Positions 51,490 through 61,045 of a stretch of 64,000 nt of DNA are shown piece after piece. The translations under genes and the position numbers were made by a program. Below the pieces are notes generated by a model, which ran no database searches, was not told the origin of the DNA, and was given only the letters and a program-made list of their open reading frames with translations. Every line of letters starts with the position of its first letter. The stretch's first letter is position 1. Source of the DNA: CAXXOK01 sp963678055 (lineage in GTDB: Bacteria; Bacillota; Clostridia; Christensenellales; Aristaeellaceae); NCBI GenBank assembly GCA_963678055.1, contig OY782679.1, forward strand, positions 992,001 to 1,056,000. The letters are read 5' to 3'.

Positions 51490-52713
51490 CTATGGGAGCG
51501 TGTACTCCATACTTTCATAGTCCAGGATGAACGAACCGGTTGCGGCATCCATACGAACTTCATAGGATAATCCATACCGGCTGAAACGCTCTGGTTCCAA
51601 AATCATATCCTTTGTTGGCTCTTCCAGTCCAACCGAGGCTGCGGTTCCAGCCGATTTTTCATCAAACCCAAGTATTTCCCACTCTGGCACCAACACGAAA
51701 CGAACGTCCGGGTTCTGGTGAATCAGGGTGTCATCTGTAAAAAACGCATCGCCTTTAACGATTTTGACTGAGTATCCAAGCGTCAGGCCGTAAATGCTTT
51801 TCAGCTTACCGGCTTGTATTCGTTGCCGCAGAACCTCAACCATGGAGTCATAGGAAAGCAAGGGTGCATCAGCCACTAGAGACTCCTTCGCTTTGAAGAA
51901 ACGCAAAGCAATATGGTAGTTCTGTTCGTCCATATATTGTGCAAGTAAAAACAGCGGGTTTTGCCATAGATTGAGGTTTCCGGGATCCGTAGCACAAGAA
52001 TATGGAAAATAATCTTCAAAAACCCTGGCGCCATAAATATACTGCGCAAGTTTCAGATCCCAGAGTCCTTTCTCGGCGCCTGAGACGGGTTTATCCATAT
52101 CGATCGTAAAGTCTGTCCATCCTTCAGGAGTTGTAATGCGTTTGGTTTTATAAAGACCCGTTTTTGCATTTGCCTTCAGCACACGCAGGTCGGGCTCTGT
52201 ATCACAGCCAAATCGGTTGATGTGGCTATCAATAAAGTTCATGATGCTTTCAATCGTCACATTGTTTTCCGGCGGGGTCTCGCCCTGGGGTAAAATGGCT
52301 CGCATGGTCGAATCTACTTTTCCGAGTAATATATTCTTCTGCTCTTCGGCAAGGAACATGATAATCAACGCACCCGGGTGGTCGTATTCTAACAGCATAT
52401 TTTGCAAATCGCGCTTGCTGTACTCCTGATCATAGTAGGCTGGAAATGGAAACGCATCATGTAGGCCGGTGGTATCAAACGTTGCACTCTGCGCCAGCAC
52501 GATGGGCATGGTATCGCCTTGCGGCAGTGTGATGGGGGCATCAATGGTTACGATCGTCCCGTCTTGCGCTGTGACGGTCATTTGAAGGCGCTCCGGTGTT
52601 TGGTCTTTTAATTGGGAAAGGATAACTGTCGAAGCGTAGGCAGCTTGCAGGGGTATCGTTCCCGCAACAAACAGGATAAACGCTGCAATGATCATTCGTT
52701 TGAATCGTTTCAT
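51490..52713 (-). CDS. Secreted protein of unknown function
   Basis: 407 residues. Signal peptide MKRFKRMIIAAFILFVAGTIPLQA, cleaving near AYA. The mature part has no recognised domain: a TIDAPITLPQGDT beta region, a helical middle and a C-terminal segment MDAATGSFILDYESMEY. Not a lipoprotein. Lies downstream of the ECF/anti-sigma pair on the same strand and may belong to its regulon. A GC-rich hairpin CCCCGGTTTCCGT-AGC-ACGGAAACCGGGG (52740-52768) lies just upstream. Confidence 0.65.
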   Translation of the reverse strand: MKRFKRMIIAAFILFVAGTIPLQAAYASTVILSQLKDQTPERLQMTVTAQDGTIVTIDAPITLPQGDTMPIVLAQSATFDTTGLHDAFPFPAYYDQEYSKRDLQNMLLEYDHPGALIIMFLAEEQKNILLGKVDSTMRAILPQGETPPENNVTIESIMNFIDSHINRFGCDTEPDLRVLKANAKTGLYKTKRITTPEGWTDFTIDMDKPVSGAEKGLWDLKLAQYIYGARVFEDYFPYSCATDPGNLNLWQNPLFLLAQYMDEQNYHIALRFFKAKESLVADAPLLSYDSMVEVLRQRIQAGKLKSIYGLTLGYSVKIVKGDAFFTDDTLIHQNPDVRFVLVPEWEILGFDEKSAGTAASVGLEEPTKDMILEPERFSRYGLSYEVRMDAATGSFILDYESMEYTLP

Positions 52714-52779
52714 GAATATATCCGTCCTTTTACGTTGTACCCCGGTTTCCGTAGCACGGAAACCGGGGCAGTGTGTATT

Positions 52780-53958
52780 TTATCTGATTTGAACAGCCTG
52801 TGTCATATCATAGCCGTTTACGCTTGCCGGAGCCAAGTACATGGTTTCCGGGTAGGATGGGGCATAGGGGAAGGTGAACCATGCCTGGGTGTTGCTTACA
52901 CCACCGCAGCCGTAGAAACCATGCATGGTTTCAAACACTGGCGTACCATCAGCATTTACAAGCTGCATGCTCATAATCTCGCTGCCGCAAACCTCCACTG
53001 CATCATAATCCCACATCTTTTCACCATCAAGGTAATAGCCATCGCCGTTTTCCTCAATGTAAGCGGCCAGCACTTCGGGGCGAATACTCCAATCCAGCGT
53101 GATGTAGAGCTGAAGCGGGCTATAGACAACCTGACTTGCTGCAGCGGTCCAGTTGATGCCTTCTGCCTGGACATCGGGGTGCGCTTTTGTGACCTGATCG
53201 CTGGTTGAGCAATCCAGATTGAAGGCAATCGTGCCGGCGTCCGGTTTTTGAGGCAAGCCGCTTTCAGCATCCTTTGGCAGGGTTTCGTTGGTTTGCTGTT
53301 CTCCGATGGGTAACGCGATCTCTACTATGGTACCCGTTAGATTGATTGGAGCCTGATCCAACCGATACTTAAAGTAGTATAGCAGCTCACCATTTTCATC
53401 TCCCGGCTGTTCCAGTGAGACCGACATGCTGGGCATGGACACATACTGCCCGTCAATCCACAAGCCGTCCCGCCAGGACGAAACATTTCGATTGCGAATC
53501 GTTTCGTTGGCTGATTCCGTCAAATAGCGTTCGCCGGTATCAACCGTGAACGATTCAAGCGGTTCTGTGGCTGTCATATCACGCACACTGCACAATACAT
53601 ACAGTGCCATACCATCGTATGCAGCTTCTTTGACAGTCACTTTAAAGTCGCCAATGGTTTCCTCAGCCAGAGTATACTGCACAAGCGATGCCGCATTGGC
53701 TGGCGTATCGCCCATGGTTACGGAAAACAGGTTGGTAGCTAGCAGGGTTGCACCCGTTGCGATGATGGCGACGGTTACTATAATAGCAAGAACCAGCAGG
53801 GCGGTTCTGCGTTTTGCACGAGCATGAATCATAGGGGACTCCTTTACTGTGTCGGTATCTGCGAGTTTCTGCAGCGTTTTGCGAATGGTGTCGCCAAACA
53901 GTGGCGATGCTTCGGGGACAGCCATACGCAGCGCAGATTTGAGTTCATTATTTCTCAT
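52780..53958 (-). CDS. DUF4179-type anti-sigma factor
   Basis: 392 residues from ATG 53958. A cytoplasmic N-terminus (NNELKSALRMAVPEAS), one TM segment (TALLVLAIIVTVAIIATGAT) and a large extracellular DUF4179 region (VQYTLAEETIGDFKVTVKEA, YDGMALYVLCSVRD). The start overlaps the sigma-factor gene end by 11 bases, the usual sigma/anti-sigma coupling. It should hold the sigma factor inactive until an envelope signal is perceived. Confidence 0.85.
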   Translation of the reverse strand: MRNNELKSALRMAVPEASPLFGDTIRKTLQKLADTDTVKESPMIHARAKRRTALLVLAIIVTVAIIATGATLLATNLFSVTMGDTPANAASLVQYTLAEETIGDFKVTVKEAAYDGMALYVLCSVRDMTATEPLESFTVDTGERYLTESANETIRNRNVSSWRDGLWIDGQYVSMPSMSVSLEQPGDENGELLYYFKYRLDQAPINLTGTIVEIALPIGEQQTNETLPKDAESGLPQKPDAGTIAFNLDCSTSDQVTKAHPDVQAEGINWTAAASQVVYSPLQLYITLDWSIRPEVLAAYIEENGDGYYLDGEKMWDYDAVEVCGSEIMSMQLVNADGTPVFETMHGFYGCGGVSNTQAWFTFPYAPSYPETMYLAPASVNGYDMTQAVQIR

Positions 53959-54451
53959 GGCAAACACCACCTATTAGGTCATCTTTTAAGGTTGCGGCTT
54001 CCGACAAGCTCATTCTGGCGCTTCGCAAGCGTGTTTTTGCGGTTCCGACGGGGATTTGCAGCATTTGTGCAATGTCCCGTATCCGATATCCTTGCAGATA
54101 ATGCAAGACGACGATAAGACGATGCTCAGGGCTTAAGCATTGCAGCATTTCGATTACGGAATATACGGCAGGATGGCTGGCAGCCTTGGCGAGGATGGAA
54201 TCATCCAGCGGAACAGCGCGGTTGTGCTGGCGCTTTCGCAGCATGTCGTTGCAAACATTGGTAAGGATTTGCACCAGCCAGCGCTTGAACGCTTTTTCGT
54301 TTCGCAGCGAAGCTCGGTTTTGCCACGCGCGGGAAAGCGCTTCTTGTACGGCATCGGCGCAATCTTCCTGGTTGGACAGCATAGACCAGCTCACATGATA
54401 GAGCAGGCTTTCGTATGCCAGAACCTTTGTTTCAAAGGTCTGCATATCCAC
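53948..54451 (-). CDS. ECF-type RNA polymerase sigma factor
   Basis: 167 residues. Region 2 (YESLLYHVSWSMLSNQEDCADAVQEALSRAW) and region 4 (LSPEHRLIVVLHYLQGYRIR, DIAQMLQIPVGTAKTRLRSA). Length and layout are those of ECF sigma factors. The start is GTG 54451, with AGGAGGGG upstream; ATG 54445 is also possible. Overlaps its anti-sigma gene. Confidence 0.92.
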   Translation of the reverse strand: MDMQTFETKVLAYESLLYHVSWSMLSNQEDCADAVQEALSRAWQNRASLRNEKAFKRWLVQILTNVCNDMLRKRQHNRAVPLDDSILAKAASHPAVYSVIEMLQCLSPEHRLIVVLHYLQGYRIRDIAQMLQIPVGTAKTRLRSARMSLSEAATLKDDLIGGVCHEK

Positions 54452-54792
54452 TGTACCCCTCCTTTTTTAGGGAACGTTACGAGCCATGTATACAGGTTCA
54501 TATACTAAGTCGCAGAAAAGCCGAAAAAGGTTTGCGTAGAATTGAATATATTTTGTGGATTGCCACATAGTAGCAGAATGATCGTCTGTGCTAGCGTACC
54601 ATAAACTGTTTACGATACGATGAAATTCGTAAATTTCTAATGGAATCATCGTAGGATTTACGCAGATAAGCCTGCTTTGGAACGTGAAAACAGCCGCGTA
54701 GCATACGCCTGACACTGTGGTGGTTTCCTTGACGAAACCATGCAAGAATGATACATTAAACCATGAGTAGACTAGCAAAAAAGAGGGAAAGC
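54452..54792. other. Divergent intergenic region with promoter for the plus-strand gene
   Basis: Contains TTGACG-17-TACATT at 54729-54757, a likely promoter for the gene at 54793. A perfect 6-bp inverted repeat GAAATT-CGTA-AATTTC sits at 54622-54637 and might be part of an ECF-recognised or repressor site. No gene seen. Confidence 0.5.
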
Positions 54793-56274
54793 ATGAACGA
54801 ATACTGGTCGAATGAAGACGACAAGAAGGTCAGCTATGTTTCCGAGCCACCACCGCGCACGCCCCGCAGCAGTCCAGCCCGCGGGCCGGCACCGCAGCGT
54901 GAAGACGGTGATGTGTTTTCCTATTCCCCAAACCTGGACCCACGGCAAGCCGATTTACAATCCGGCGACCCGTACCGCCCGCAATACGGCGGCGACCGGT
55001 CCGCGTTTATCTCACAGGAAGAAAGTACAGGCAACCAGCGGGGTAGTCGCTACGAATACCCCGTACAATCGCAAACATCGCCCCCACATCACAGCGGATA
55101 TCAGCTGCACTCCGAGCATCCCGATGATGACGGCGGCCATGGCAACGGCTGGCTGAAGTTTTGGATTATTTTACTGATCCTGATCCTCATTACCGGCGGT
55201 GCCTATGTATTCCGCTTCGATATCCTAAAGGGTATCGGCAATGTATTTGGCGATGAAGTGGTCGCGCGGTTTATGCCCACACCCACGCCTACCGACATCC
55301 CGCCCGAAGTTCCGGCCTATGTACCCTCTGCCACGCTGGCGATGAAGTCGCAGGCCGTTAGCGAGATTGACGACGTGACCGGCGATTTGGATATGAACTC
55401 CTATGCCGTCACCGACCAGAACATCATCATGTCTGATGAAAATCAGGACGGCACGTACGATTACTATTTGTTTGACTACGACACGGGCAGGCTGCTTGGG
55501 TATTATGAAGGCCTGGCCAGCATGATTCCCTGTGGGAAAAACCTGTTCTACGTTGAGGAGACACCCTATCTGGTCACCTCGCGCGGCTTCCCCCTGGCCG
55601 ATCTGGAATCGCTGGAACGCAGCGCAGGCAGCGCGGTCACCCTCGGGCCGATGGTGGGTGGCTGGGCACCGGTGATCAATGAGGATGCCACCAAGCTTAA
55701 CTACATCGGGGAGAACGGGGAACTGATTACCAGCCTTTGGTATGCCAAAGCCTTCCCCTTCACAGCAGAAAACACCCTGGCCTATGTGGATACCGGCAAT
55801 ATCACCGGCACGGATAACCGCTATGCGCTGTACCTTTTGTCCCGCGATGGCACGGTAAAACGCCTGCACTATATGGCAGATACCGACGGCTACCTGGACA
55901 CGGTATGCGGCATGGCCTTTACCCCGGACGGCGATATGCACACGCTGACTGCGGAGCTGCCCTTTGTGATGAAAACCGATCAGGTCACGGCGTATATCAA
56001 CTGCGGGGCCTTGGCTGTCCGCGACCCGGAAACGGGCCTGTATGGTCTGTTTGTGGATGGGGAACAGCAATATCCCTTTGAGTTTGATTCCATTGAACCT
56101 GTACCGTCGGACATTGCATGGACAGCGCAGGACAACGGCTATATCAGCAAACAAACCGTGGACAGCACAGCCTATCCGCTGCCGCGTTCCTACAGCTTTA
56201 TTCTGCGCAAGGGGGACGTCAACCAGATTGTCACCATTGCCGCAGTATCCGCCTTTCCTATTATTCTTAAGTAA
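54793..56274 (+). CDS. Single-pass membrane protein with Pro-rich N-terminus
   Basis: 493 residues from ATG 54793, after GAGGG. Residues 1-110 are polar, Pro/Ser/Arg-rich, cytoplasmic and likely disordered. One TM segment (WLKFWIILLILILITGGAYVF), then an extracellular domain of ~350 residues with Asp-rich repeats and possible beta-propeller character (ITDDxTGDLDMNSYAVTD, TGLYGLFVDGEQQYPFEF). No family recognised. The divergent ECF genes and the secreted proteins around it suggest an envelope role. Confidence 0.65.
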   Translation: MNEYWSNEDDKKVSYVSEPPPRTPRSSPARGPAPQREDGDVFSYSPNLDPRQADLQSGDPYRPQYGGDRSAFISQEESTGNQRGSRYEYPVQSQTSPPHHSGYQLHSEHPDDDGGHGNGWLKFWIILLILILITGGAYVFRFDILKGIGNVFGDEVVARFMPTPTPTDIPPEVPAYVPSATLAMKSQAVSEIDDVTGDLDMNSYAVTDQNIIMSDENQDGTYDYYLFDYDTGRLLGYYEGLASMIPCGKNLFYVEETPYLVTSRGFPLADLESLERSAGSAVTLGPMVGGWAPVINEDATKLNYIGENGELITSLWYAKAFPFTAENTLAYVDTGNITGTDNRYALYLLSRDGTVKRLHYMADTDGYLDTVCGMAFTPDGDMHTLTAELPFVMKTDQVTAYINCGALAVRDPETGLYGLFVDGEQQYPFEFDSIEPVPSDIAWTAQDNGYISKQTVDSTAYPLPRSYSFILRKGDVNQIVTIAAVSAFPIILK

Positions 56275-56292
56275 CGCATAAGGAGTAAACAG

Positions 56293-57675
56293 ATGAGAAC
56301 CGCTTTTATCATCGTATTGGTCTTGCTGCTTTTCACAGGGGCGCAGGCCCAGGGCATGGAAGATGTCGCAGCAACCCTGCCGGTAATGGGATCGGGTACA
56401 CCGGTCACCCAAACGGTAGATATTAACACGCTCCTTAGCTCAGGCGATTGGATGCTTGAAGGCAGCGTGCTGCAATTCCAGGCAGACGGAACCATCACCG
56501 ACCTTAGCGGCGGCGAGCCGTTGTTTATCAGCTACCGGGTCGAGGATGGGAAACTCTACCTGGCAACAACCATGAGAGAAGACCAAACGGCGGATGTGTA
56601 CCAAACCGATGCCGGGGTGGACCTTGTGTTCGATCCGCAAACCAGCGAGTATGCAATACTAACGCTGACCTCGTACGCACCGGTGGAGACCACGCCTGAA
56701 CCGACCCCCATTGCCACCGTGCCGACGTTTGATGTGGTCACGCCAAGCCCCATGCCTGTCAGCTTTGAGGATGCGTCGATACTCACCATCCTCACCCAGG
56801 GCTTATGGAAACCGCTGGGCTCGGACGGAACAGTGTATTATCAGTTCCTGGCCGATGGTACAATACTGACCATTCAAAAAGCACCGTTTACCGTTGTAGA
56901 CGGCATGTTGCAAAGCGATGTGCTAGGCGGCGAAGTCCTTTTGGGCGGCAATACGGCGTTTACGCTGCAGGAAGATGGCGATAAAAAGGGCTATGTGCTA
57001 AACCGCAACTCCAACTCCGTACAACCGGAGGAGTTTATCACGCCCACGCCGTCGCCAACACCTACACCGTCTCCGTCACCCACACCGTCGCCAACTCCGT
57101 CACCATCGCCATCACCAACCCCGTCACCCTCGCCTACACCGTCACCGTCGCCAACACCGTCACCCACTCCCTCGCCGGAGCCGACGCTTTCGCCAAGCGA
57201 GCAGGCAATGCGCCTGACCCCGACCCTCCAGCCCGTGACCGCGACATTTGAAAAGCGCCGTTCGCTGGATGTGTTTTCCGCACCGGATGAGGCGTCCTAC
57301 CGCGATGCAAACGCGCAGGTGACGACAACCAACGAAAGCGTTGTGGTCTATGGCGTGCTGGATGACTGGGTGCTGGTGTCCTATCCCATCGGCTATAACA
57401 AGACCAAGGGACGTATGGGATACATCAAAAACACCACCTTGCTGGAACCTGAGTTTGTCCAGAAGCTGGAGTTTGGGGATATGACGATGACGCTGAAAAA
57501 GAACGCAGCGGTTACCGACGATCCTAACTTCGGGTCGTCCACGCTGTTTAGGCTCAAGAAGGGCGACACCGTAACCCTGCTGGCCTTCCTGCGTGAAGAA
57601 TGGGCGTATGTAGAAACCGTATATCAGGGGAAGATCACCCGTGGGTTTATTCTCCGGTCGGCCATTATCGACTAA
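56293..57675 (+). CDS. Secreted SH3b protein with (Ser-Pro-Thr-Pro) linker
   Basis: 460 residues. Signal peptide MRTAFIIVLVLLLFTGAQA. Two similar ~100-residue beta domains (about 35-120 and 150-235: LQFQADGTITDLSGGEPLF; YQFLADGTILTIQKAPFTV), then a 50-residue Ser/Pro/Thr linker (about 250-300) and one or two SH3b domains (TATFEKRRSLDVFSAPDE; AVTDDPNFGSSTLFRLKKGD). Composition fits a wall-associated protein. It follows the preceding membrane protein on the same transcript. Confidence 0.75.
   Translation: MRTAFIIVLVLLLFTGAQAQGMEDVAATLPVMGSGTPVTQTVDINTLLSSGDWMLEGSVLQFQADGTITDLSGGEPLFISYRVEDGKLYLATTMREDQTADVYQTDAGVDLVFDPQTSEYAILTLTSYAPVETTPEPTPIATVPTFDVVTPSPMPVSFEDASILTILTQGLWKPLGSDGTVYYQFLADGTILTIQKAPFTVVDGMLQSDVLGGEVLLGGNTAFTLQEDGDKKGYVLNRNSNSVQPEEFITPTPSPTPTPSPSPTPSPTPSPSPSPTPSPSPTPSPSPTPSPTPSPEPTLSPSEQAMRLTPTLQPVTATFEKRRSLDVFSAPDEASYRDANAQVTTTNESVVVYGVLDDWVLVSYPIGYNKTKGRMGYIKNTTLLEPEFVQKLEFGDMTMTLKKNAAVTDDPNFGSSTLFRLKKGDTVTLLAFLREEWAYVETVYQGKITRGFILRSAIID
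57040..57195 (+). repeat. Ser-Pro-Thr-Pro coding repeat
   Basis: About 150 bases of imperfect 6- and 12-base units (ACACCGTCGCCA, CCGTCACCA type) coding TP/SP dipeptides. Length variation between strains is likely. Confidence 0.85.
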
Positions 57676-57697
57676 CGCAGTCAGCTGTATAGCAAAA

Positions 57698-57726
57698 AAA
57701 GAACCCTGTGTTTCACAGGGTTCTTT
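57698..57726. terminator. Bidirectional terminator
   Basis: AAAGAACCCTGTG - TTT - CACAGGGTTCTTT, perfect 13-bp stem between the SH3b gene and trxA. Confidence 0.9.
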
Positions 57727-57742
57727 GCTTACTTCGGCTAAG

Positions 57743-58051
57743 CTATTTTAGCATGCTAAGGATATGCTCCTTGCTGCGTGCGCCCACAGCTTGCTCGGCC
57801 ACTTCACCGTTTTTAATAACGATGAGCGTCGGAATGCTCATGACGCCATACTTGGCGGCAAGCTCCGGAGAACTGTCAACGTCGATTTTACCGACTTTGT
57901 AAGGCCCGCCTTCGTTGGCGATTTCTTCAACAATGGGCGATACCATTCTGCACGGTCCGCACCAGTCTGCATAAAAATCTATCAGAACAGGGACATCGCT
58001 TTGCAGAACCTCGGTGTCGAAATTATCTTTCGTGAATTTCAGGGTTGCCAT
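57743..58051 (-). CDS. trxA: Thioredoxin
   Basis: 102 residues from ATG 58051 (GTG 58054 is an alternative after AAAGGAG). Active site ADWCGPCRM at about 30, with VLIDFYAD before it, cis-Pro in VMSIPTLIVIKNGE. Classical thioredoxin length. Single gene. Confidence 0.97.
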   Translation of the reverse strand: MATLKFTKDNFDTEVLQSDVPVLIDFYADWCGPCRMVSPIVEEIANEGGPYKVGKIDVDSSPELAAKYGVMSIPTLIVIKNGEVAEQAVGARSKEHILSMLK

Positions 58052-58138
58052 CACTCACAATCTCCTTTCGTGTGGGTATACCCTTAGTTTACCCTTTTTT
58101 TCACAGTTGAAACAATACGCTATTTGGGCTGTATGCGG

Positions 58139-58167
58139 TTGTAATTCACAGGGTGACACCCTATAAT
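58139..58167 (+). promoter_or_regulatory. Promoter of the DUF4230 pair
   Basis: TTGTAA, 17-base spacer, TATAAT, 31 bases before the ATG at 58198. Confidence 0.55.
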
Positions 58168-58197
58168 AGGGGCAGAATACTGGAGGGGGTTTGTGCT

Positions 58198-58389
58198 ATG
58201 GGCCATACACCACCACCCGAACGCCCGGAATACCGGCCACGGCATTACAGGCATCACCGCCGGGGGAGGGCAGGCCGCTTTTTTAGAGGCTATTTAATGC
58301 TCGTTGGGGCGATTACGACCATAGCCGCGATGGTGCTGCTGCTGGTGCGGCTGTTTGTTGAAATTGAAAAGTGGGTTCATCCGCTGTAG
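58198..58389 (+). CDS. Small membrane protein
   Basis: 63 residues from ATG 58198 with GGAGGGGG upstream. Basic, His/Arg-rich N-terminus (PRHYRHHRRGRAGRFFRGY) then one TM segment (LMLVGAITTIAAMVLLLVRL). Not recognised; 15 bases upstream of the DUF4230 gene and probably co-transcribed. Confidence 0.65.
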   Translation: MGHTPPPERPEYRPRHYRHHRRGRAGRFFRGYLMLVGAITTIAAMVLLLVRLFVEIEKWVHPL

Positions 58390-58404
58390 CGGGAGGAAAA
58401 CGAT

Positions 58405-59028
58405 ATGAGACGCGTACTGAGATCAATTATGACCATGGTGATGATTGCCGTGCTGGTTGCAGTCGGCATCCTGTTTGGGCCACGGTTGTTTTCGCTGTTT
58501 TTTGGCGGTACCAATCCAACCTGGGTCAGCGAGCGCTTTTCAGAAGAACTCACGGCCAAACGCGAGCTGGTGGTGCTCGAAAAGACAATCACCGGGCAGG
58601 AGACTGTATCTACGGATGCCTGGCTAATCGGTACGGTGCAGGAAGTATCGATTCCGTACCAGTTTTCCGCTAACTTTTCGATAGACCTGCGGCAGGCTAC
58701 GGTGCAGTATGATGAAACGAGCAATGAAATTCAGGTCATGCTTCCGCCACCGACCGTGACCTACTATAAACTCACAGTGGACGAGGACAGCGTGAAGAAA
58801 TACGATTTTCTTTACCCGTTGAGTGCTGAGCGCTATGCCGAGATTAAACAGGAGATTGAACAGAAACTGTACGATGAGATCACAAACGATGCGGAACTAA
58901 AAGAAAGCGCCTGGGCGTCCGCGGTCAGCGAAACGGAGGCGCTCTATAGCACGGTGCTTGCCACTAACAACACGGCGGCAGCTGTAGCCATCAATGTGAT
59001 GGAAGCTGCACCGGAGGTCGCGGAGTAG
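58405..59028 (+). CDS. DUF4230-domain membrane-anchored protein
   Basis: 207 residues. N-terminal TM (SIMTMVMIAVLVAVGILFGP) then a DUF4230 domain: ELVVLEKTITGQETV, IPYQFSANFSIDLRQATVQY and VMLPPPTVTYYKLTVDE. The helical C-terminus ends in a low-complexity segment. Family function is unknown. Confidence 0.85.
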   Translation: MRRVLRSIMTMVMIAVLVAVGILFGPRLFSLFFGGTNPTWVSERFSEELTAKRELVVLEKTITGQETVSTDAWLIGTVQEVSIPYQFSANFSIDLRQATVQYDETSNEIQVMLPPPTVTYYKLTVDEDSVKKYDFLYPLSAERYAEIKQEIEQKLYDEITNDAELKESAWASAVSETEALYSTVLATNNTAAAVAINVMEAAPEVAE

Positions 59029-59029
59029 C

Positions 59030-60199
59030 TTATTCTGCTAGTGTAAGGATGGAAAGGGCTGCTTTCCGGTCGACCTTCACATAAAAGCCTAACGCGCTGC
59101 CTTCATCGGGCAGCGCTTTTTGCACCATCGCCTGAAAATCGGCATGGTGTATATCAGCTTGTGATAGCCGCACGGGCAGGCCGAAAGAACGGTACGCGGC
59201 TTCCAGCCGCTGTATGCCGTCCAGCGCGACTGCATGCTCATTGCCGGGCGATGTAGTGATGTCAAATACATCGCTTGCAAACTGGGCGATCTTTTTGGGG
59301 TTTTGCGTTGCTGCGTACTTCATCCATGCGGGGAACAGCACCGACAGCGCTGCGCCGTGGGCCAGCCCGGTGGCATAGGTCACCTCATGGCTGAGTTTAT
59401 GGGAGCACCAATCGCCGATACGCCCCGTATTCAGCAGCGTATTGTGCGCCAGCGCGCCTGCCCACATAAGTTCGGCACGCGCATCGTAATCATCGGGTGT
59501 TTGTAACGCAATGGGGGTGTTATGCAGCACGGTTTTGATACCGGCAGCAATCATGCGGTCGGTCAGTTCCACGTGCTCCACGGTGGTAAAATAACGCTCC
59601 ATCATGTGCGCCATAATGTCTGCCGCGCCACAGGCGGTTTGATAGGCGGGCAGGGTATACGTCCACTCGGGGTTGAGCAGGGAAAATGTCGGCACGTTTG
59701 TCAGGGCATTAAACCCGCGCTTCAGGCCAAGGCTTTCGTTGGTGACCACAGAGGAATAGCTCATCTCGCTGCCCGTGGCCGCGTGGGTGAGCAGTACGCC
59801 AAGCGGCAGTGCGGTTTGGGGCACTTTCGTGCGGGAATAATAGTCCCACACATCCCCGGCGTAGGGGACACCGTTTACAATGCCTTTGGCGGTGTCGATT
59901 ACACTACCGCCGCCAACGGCCAGCACAATATCAACTTTTTCCTTCCGACAAAGATCAATCCCCTCATACACTCGCGACAAGACGGGGTTTGGAACGATGC
60001 CGGCAAGTTCGAACACGGTAAAGCCGCCGCTTTGTAATTGTTCCATCACTGCGGCATACAGGCCCATGCGCTTGATGGAGCCGCCGCCGTATACCAGCAG
60101 TACACGCTTGCCAAAACGCGCCGTCTCCTCCGTAAGGTGAGACAGCGCGCTTTTCCCGAATATAATCTTAGCCGGATTCTGGAAGATGAAATCGATCAT
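59030..60199 (-). CDS. Iron-containing alcohol dehydrogenase
   Basis: 389 residues. Group III (Fe) alcohol dehydrogenase: NAD(P)-binding VYGGGSIKRMG and AVGGGSVIDTAKGI, metal ligands in CGAADIMAHMMERYF, SHKLSHEVTYATGLAHGAALSVLFPAWM. Close to the BdhA/YqhD-type butanol or aldehyde reductases. It would reduce an aldehyde to alcohol in fermentation. Last gene of the leftward cluster. Confidence 0.93.
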   Translation of the reverse strand: MIDFIFQNPAKIIFGKSALSHLTEETARFGKRVLLVYGGGSIKRMGLYAAVMEQLQSGGFTVFELAGIVPNPVLSRVYEGIDLCRKEKVDIVLAVGGGSVIDTAKGIVNGVPYAGDVWDYYSRTKVPQTALPLGVLLTHAATGSEMSYSSVVTNESLGLKRGFNALTNVPTFSLLNPEWTYTLPAYQTACGAADIMAHMMERYFTTVEHVELTDRMIAAGIKTVLHNTPIALQTPDDYDARAELMWAGALAHNTLLNTGRIGDWCSHKLSHEVTYATGLAHGAALSVLFPAWMKYAATQNPKKIAQFASDVFDITTSPGNEHAVALDGIQRLEAAYRSFGLPVRLSQADIHHADFQAMVQKALPDEGSALGFYVKVDRKAALSILTLAE

Positions 60200-60210
60200 T
60201 TCGTTTCCTT

Positions 60211-60699
60211 TCAGGCTTTCTGAATACTTGCAATCATGCGGTCATTGCTTTCAATGGTTACGGTATCGCCGGTTTGAAATCCGTCCATGGACTTGAATGT
60301 GTCCAGGTAGAACAGGCGATCATCTTCCGGGTCATCCTTCTGGCCAACGTTGAGCATCACGGCATAGCAGTCGATACCATCGCGGTCGAGCACGGTGGTG
60401 GAGAGCTCCTTGATGATTCCGGTGGTCACGCGCTTGCGGCCATCCAGCATATAGCTGATATGGCGTGCATACTTGAGCACCGGGCGCAGGTATACGCCGT
60501 AGAGAAAGATGGCGTACGCGCCGGAGAGTATGGTGATCAGCCCGGTGACAACCCAGCCGCCGTCATCGTGGTTGAGCCGGTAGTACACGAAGGAGGCGAC
60601 CGCCACCAGAAAGAGGATTGCCGTCGGCAGCCACACAAAGAGCATGCGCCGCTTGCGCATGGAAAGTATCTCCTGCCTGTCCGTTTCTGCATACAGCAT
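60211..60699 (-). CDS. Two-helix membrane protein
   Basis: 162 residues from ATG 60699, 3 bases after the gamma-subunit stop. Two membrane segments near the N-terminus (MLFVWLPTAILFLVAVASFV; VTGLITILSGAYAIFLYGVY) and a soluble C-terminal OB/beta-like domain (KRVTTGIIKELSTTVLDRDG, DTVTIESNDRMIASIQ). Not recognised. Tightly linked to the Na+-pump genes. Confidence 0.65.
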   Translation of the reverse strand: MLYAETDRQEILSMRKRRMLFVWLPTAILFLVAVASFVYYRLNHDDGGWVVTGLITILSGAYAIFLYGVYLRPVLKYARHISYMLDGRKRVTTGIIKELSTTVLDRDGIDCYAVMLNVGQKDDPEDDRLFYLDTFKSMDGFQTGDTVTIESNDRMIASIQKA

Positions 60700-60702
60700 A
60701 GT

Positions 60703-60936
60703 CTACTCCTTATCAGTCGGGGTCTGGCTGTGTTTGCGCTGCATGATCTTGATAGAAACATAGAACAGCGCAAGCACCAGAAACACGCCAATCAGGCCGA
60801 GTAGCGTGGTAAACAGCCCCTTGGAGAAAATGGACAGCGCGGCGAGTTGGGACTCCGATGCGACGGGAGTTGGTGTTACGGTCGCCACGGTCGTTTCCAC
60901 GGCTTCGGCGGCCGACATGAAAAATCTAAACAGCAT
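60703..60936 (-). CDS. OadG-like gamma subunit of a Na+-pump decarboxylase
   Basis: 77 residues, single TM segment (LLGLIGVFLVLALFYVSIKI) with a Thr/Pro-rich lead and a basic tail, in the usual length and position of OadG-type gamma subunits. The gene lies 109 bases after the beta subunit. Small size makes the call dependent on context. Confidence 0.7.
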   Translation of the reverse strand: MLFRFFMSAAEAVETTVATVTPTPVASESQLAALSIFSKGLFTTLLGLIGVFLVLALFYVSIKIMQRKHSQTPTDKE

Positions 60937-61045
60937 AGTCTCACCTCAAAAAGATTGTAGTACTATCACAAACAGGTTTCATCCTATAGCAATGCAATGG
61001 TCAGGCTGATTGTGATTTTCTTGACCTGGCATTGCGATACTTTCC

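Noticed and set aside
52740..52768. GC-rich hairpin upstream of the secreted protein
   Set aside because: No T run on either side, so it could be a processing site or a weak attenuator; mentioned only with the gene.
55225..56412. 395-codon antisense frame
   Set aside because: Shadow of the membrane protein at 54793; no start signal or recognised domain.
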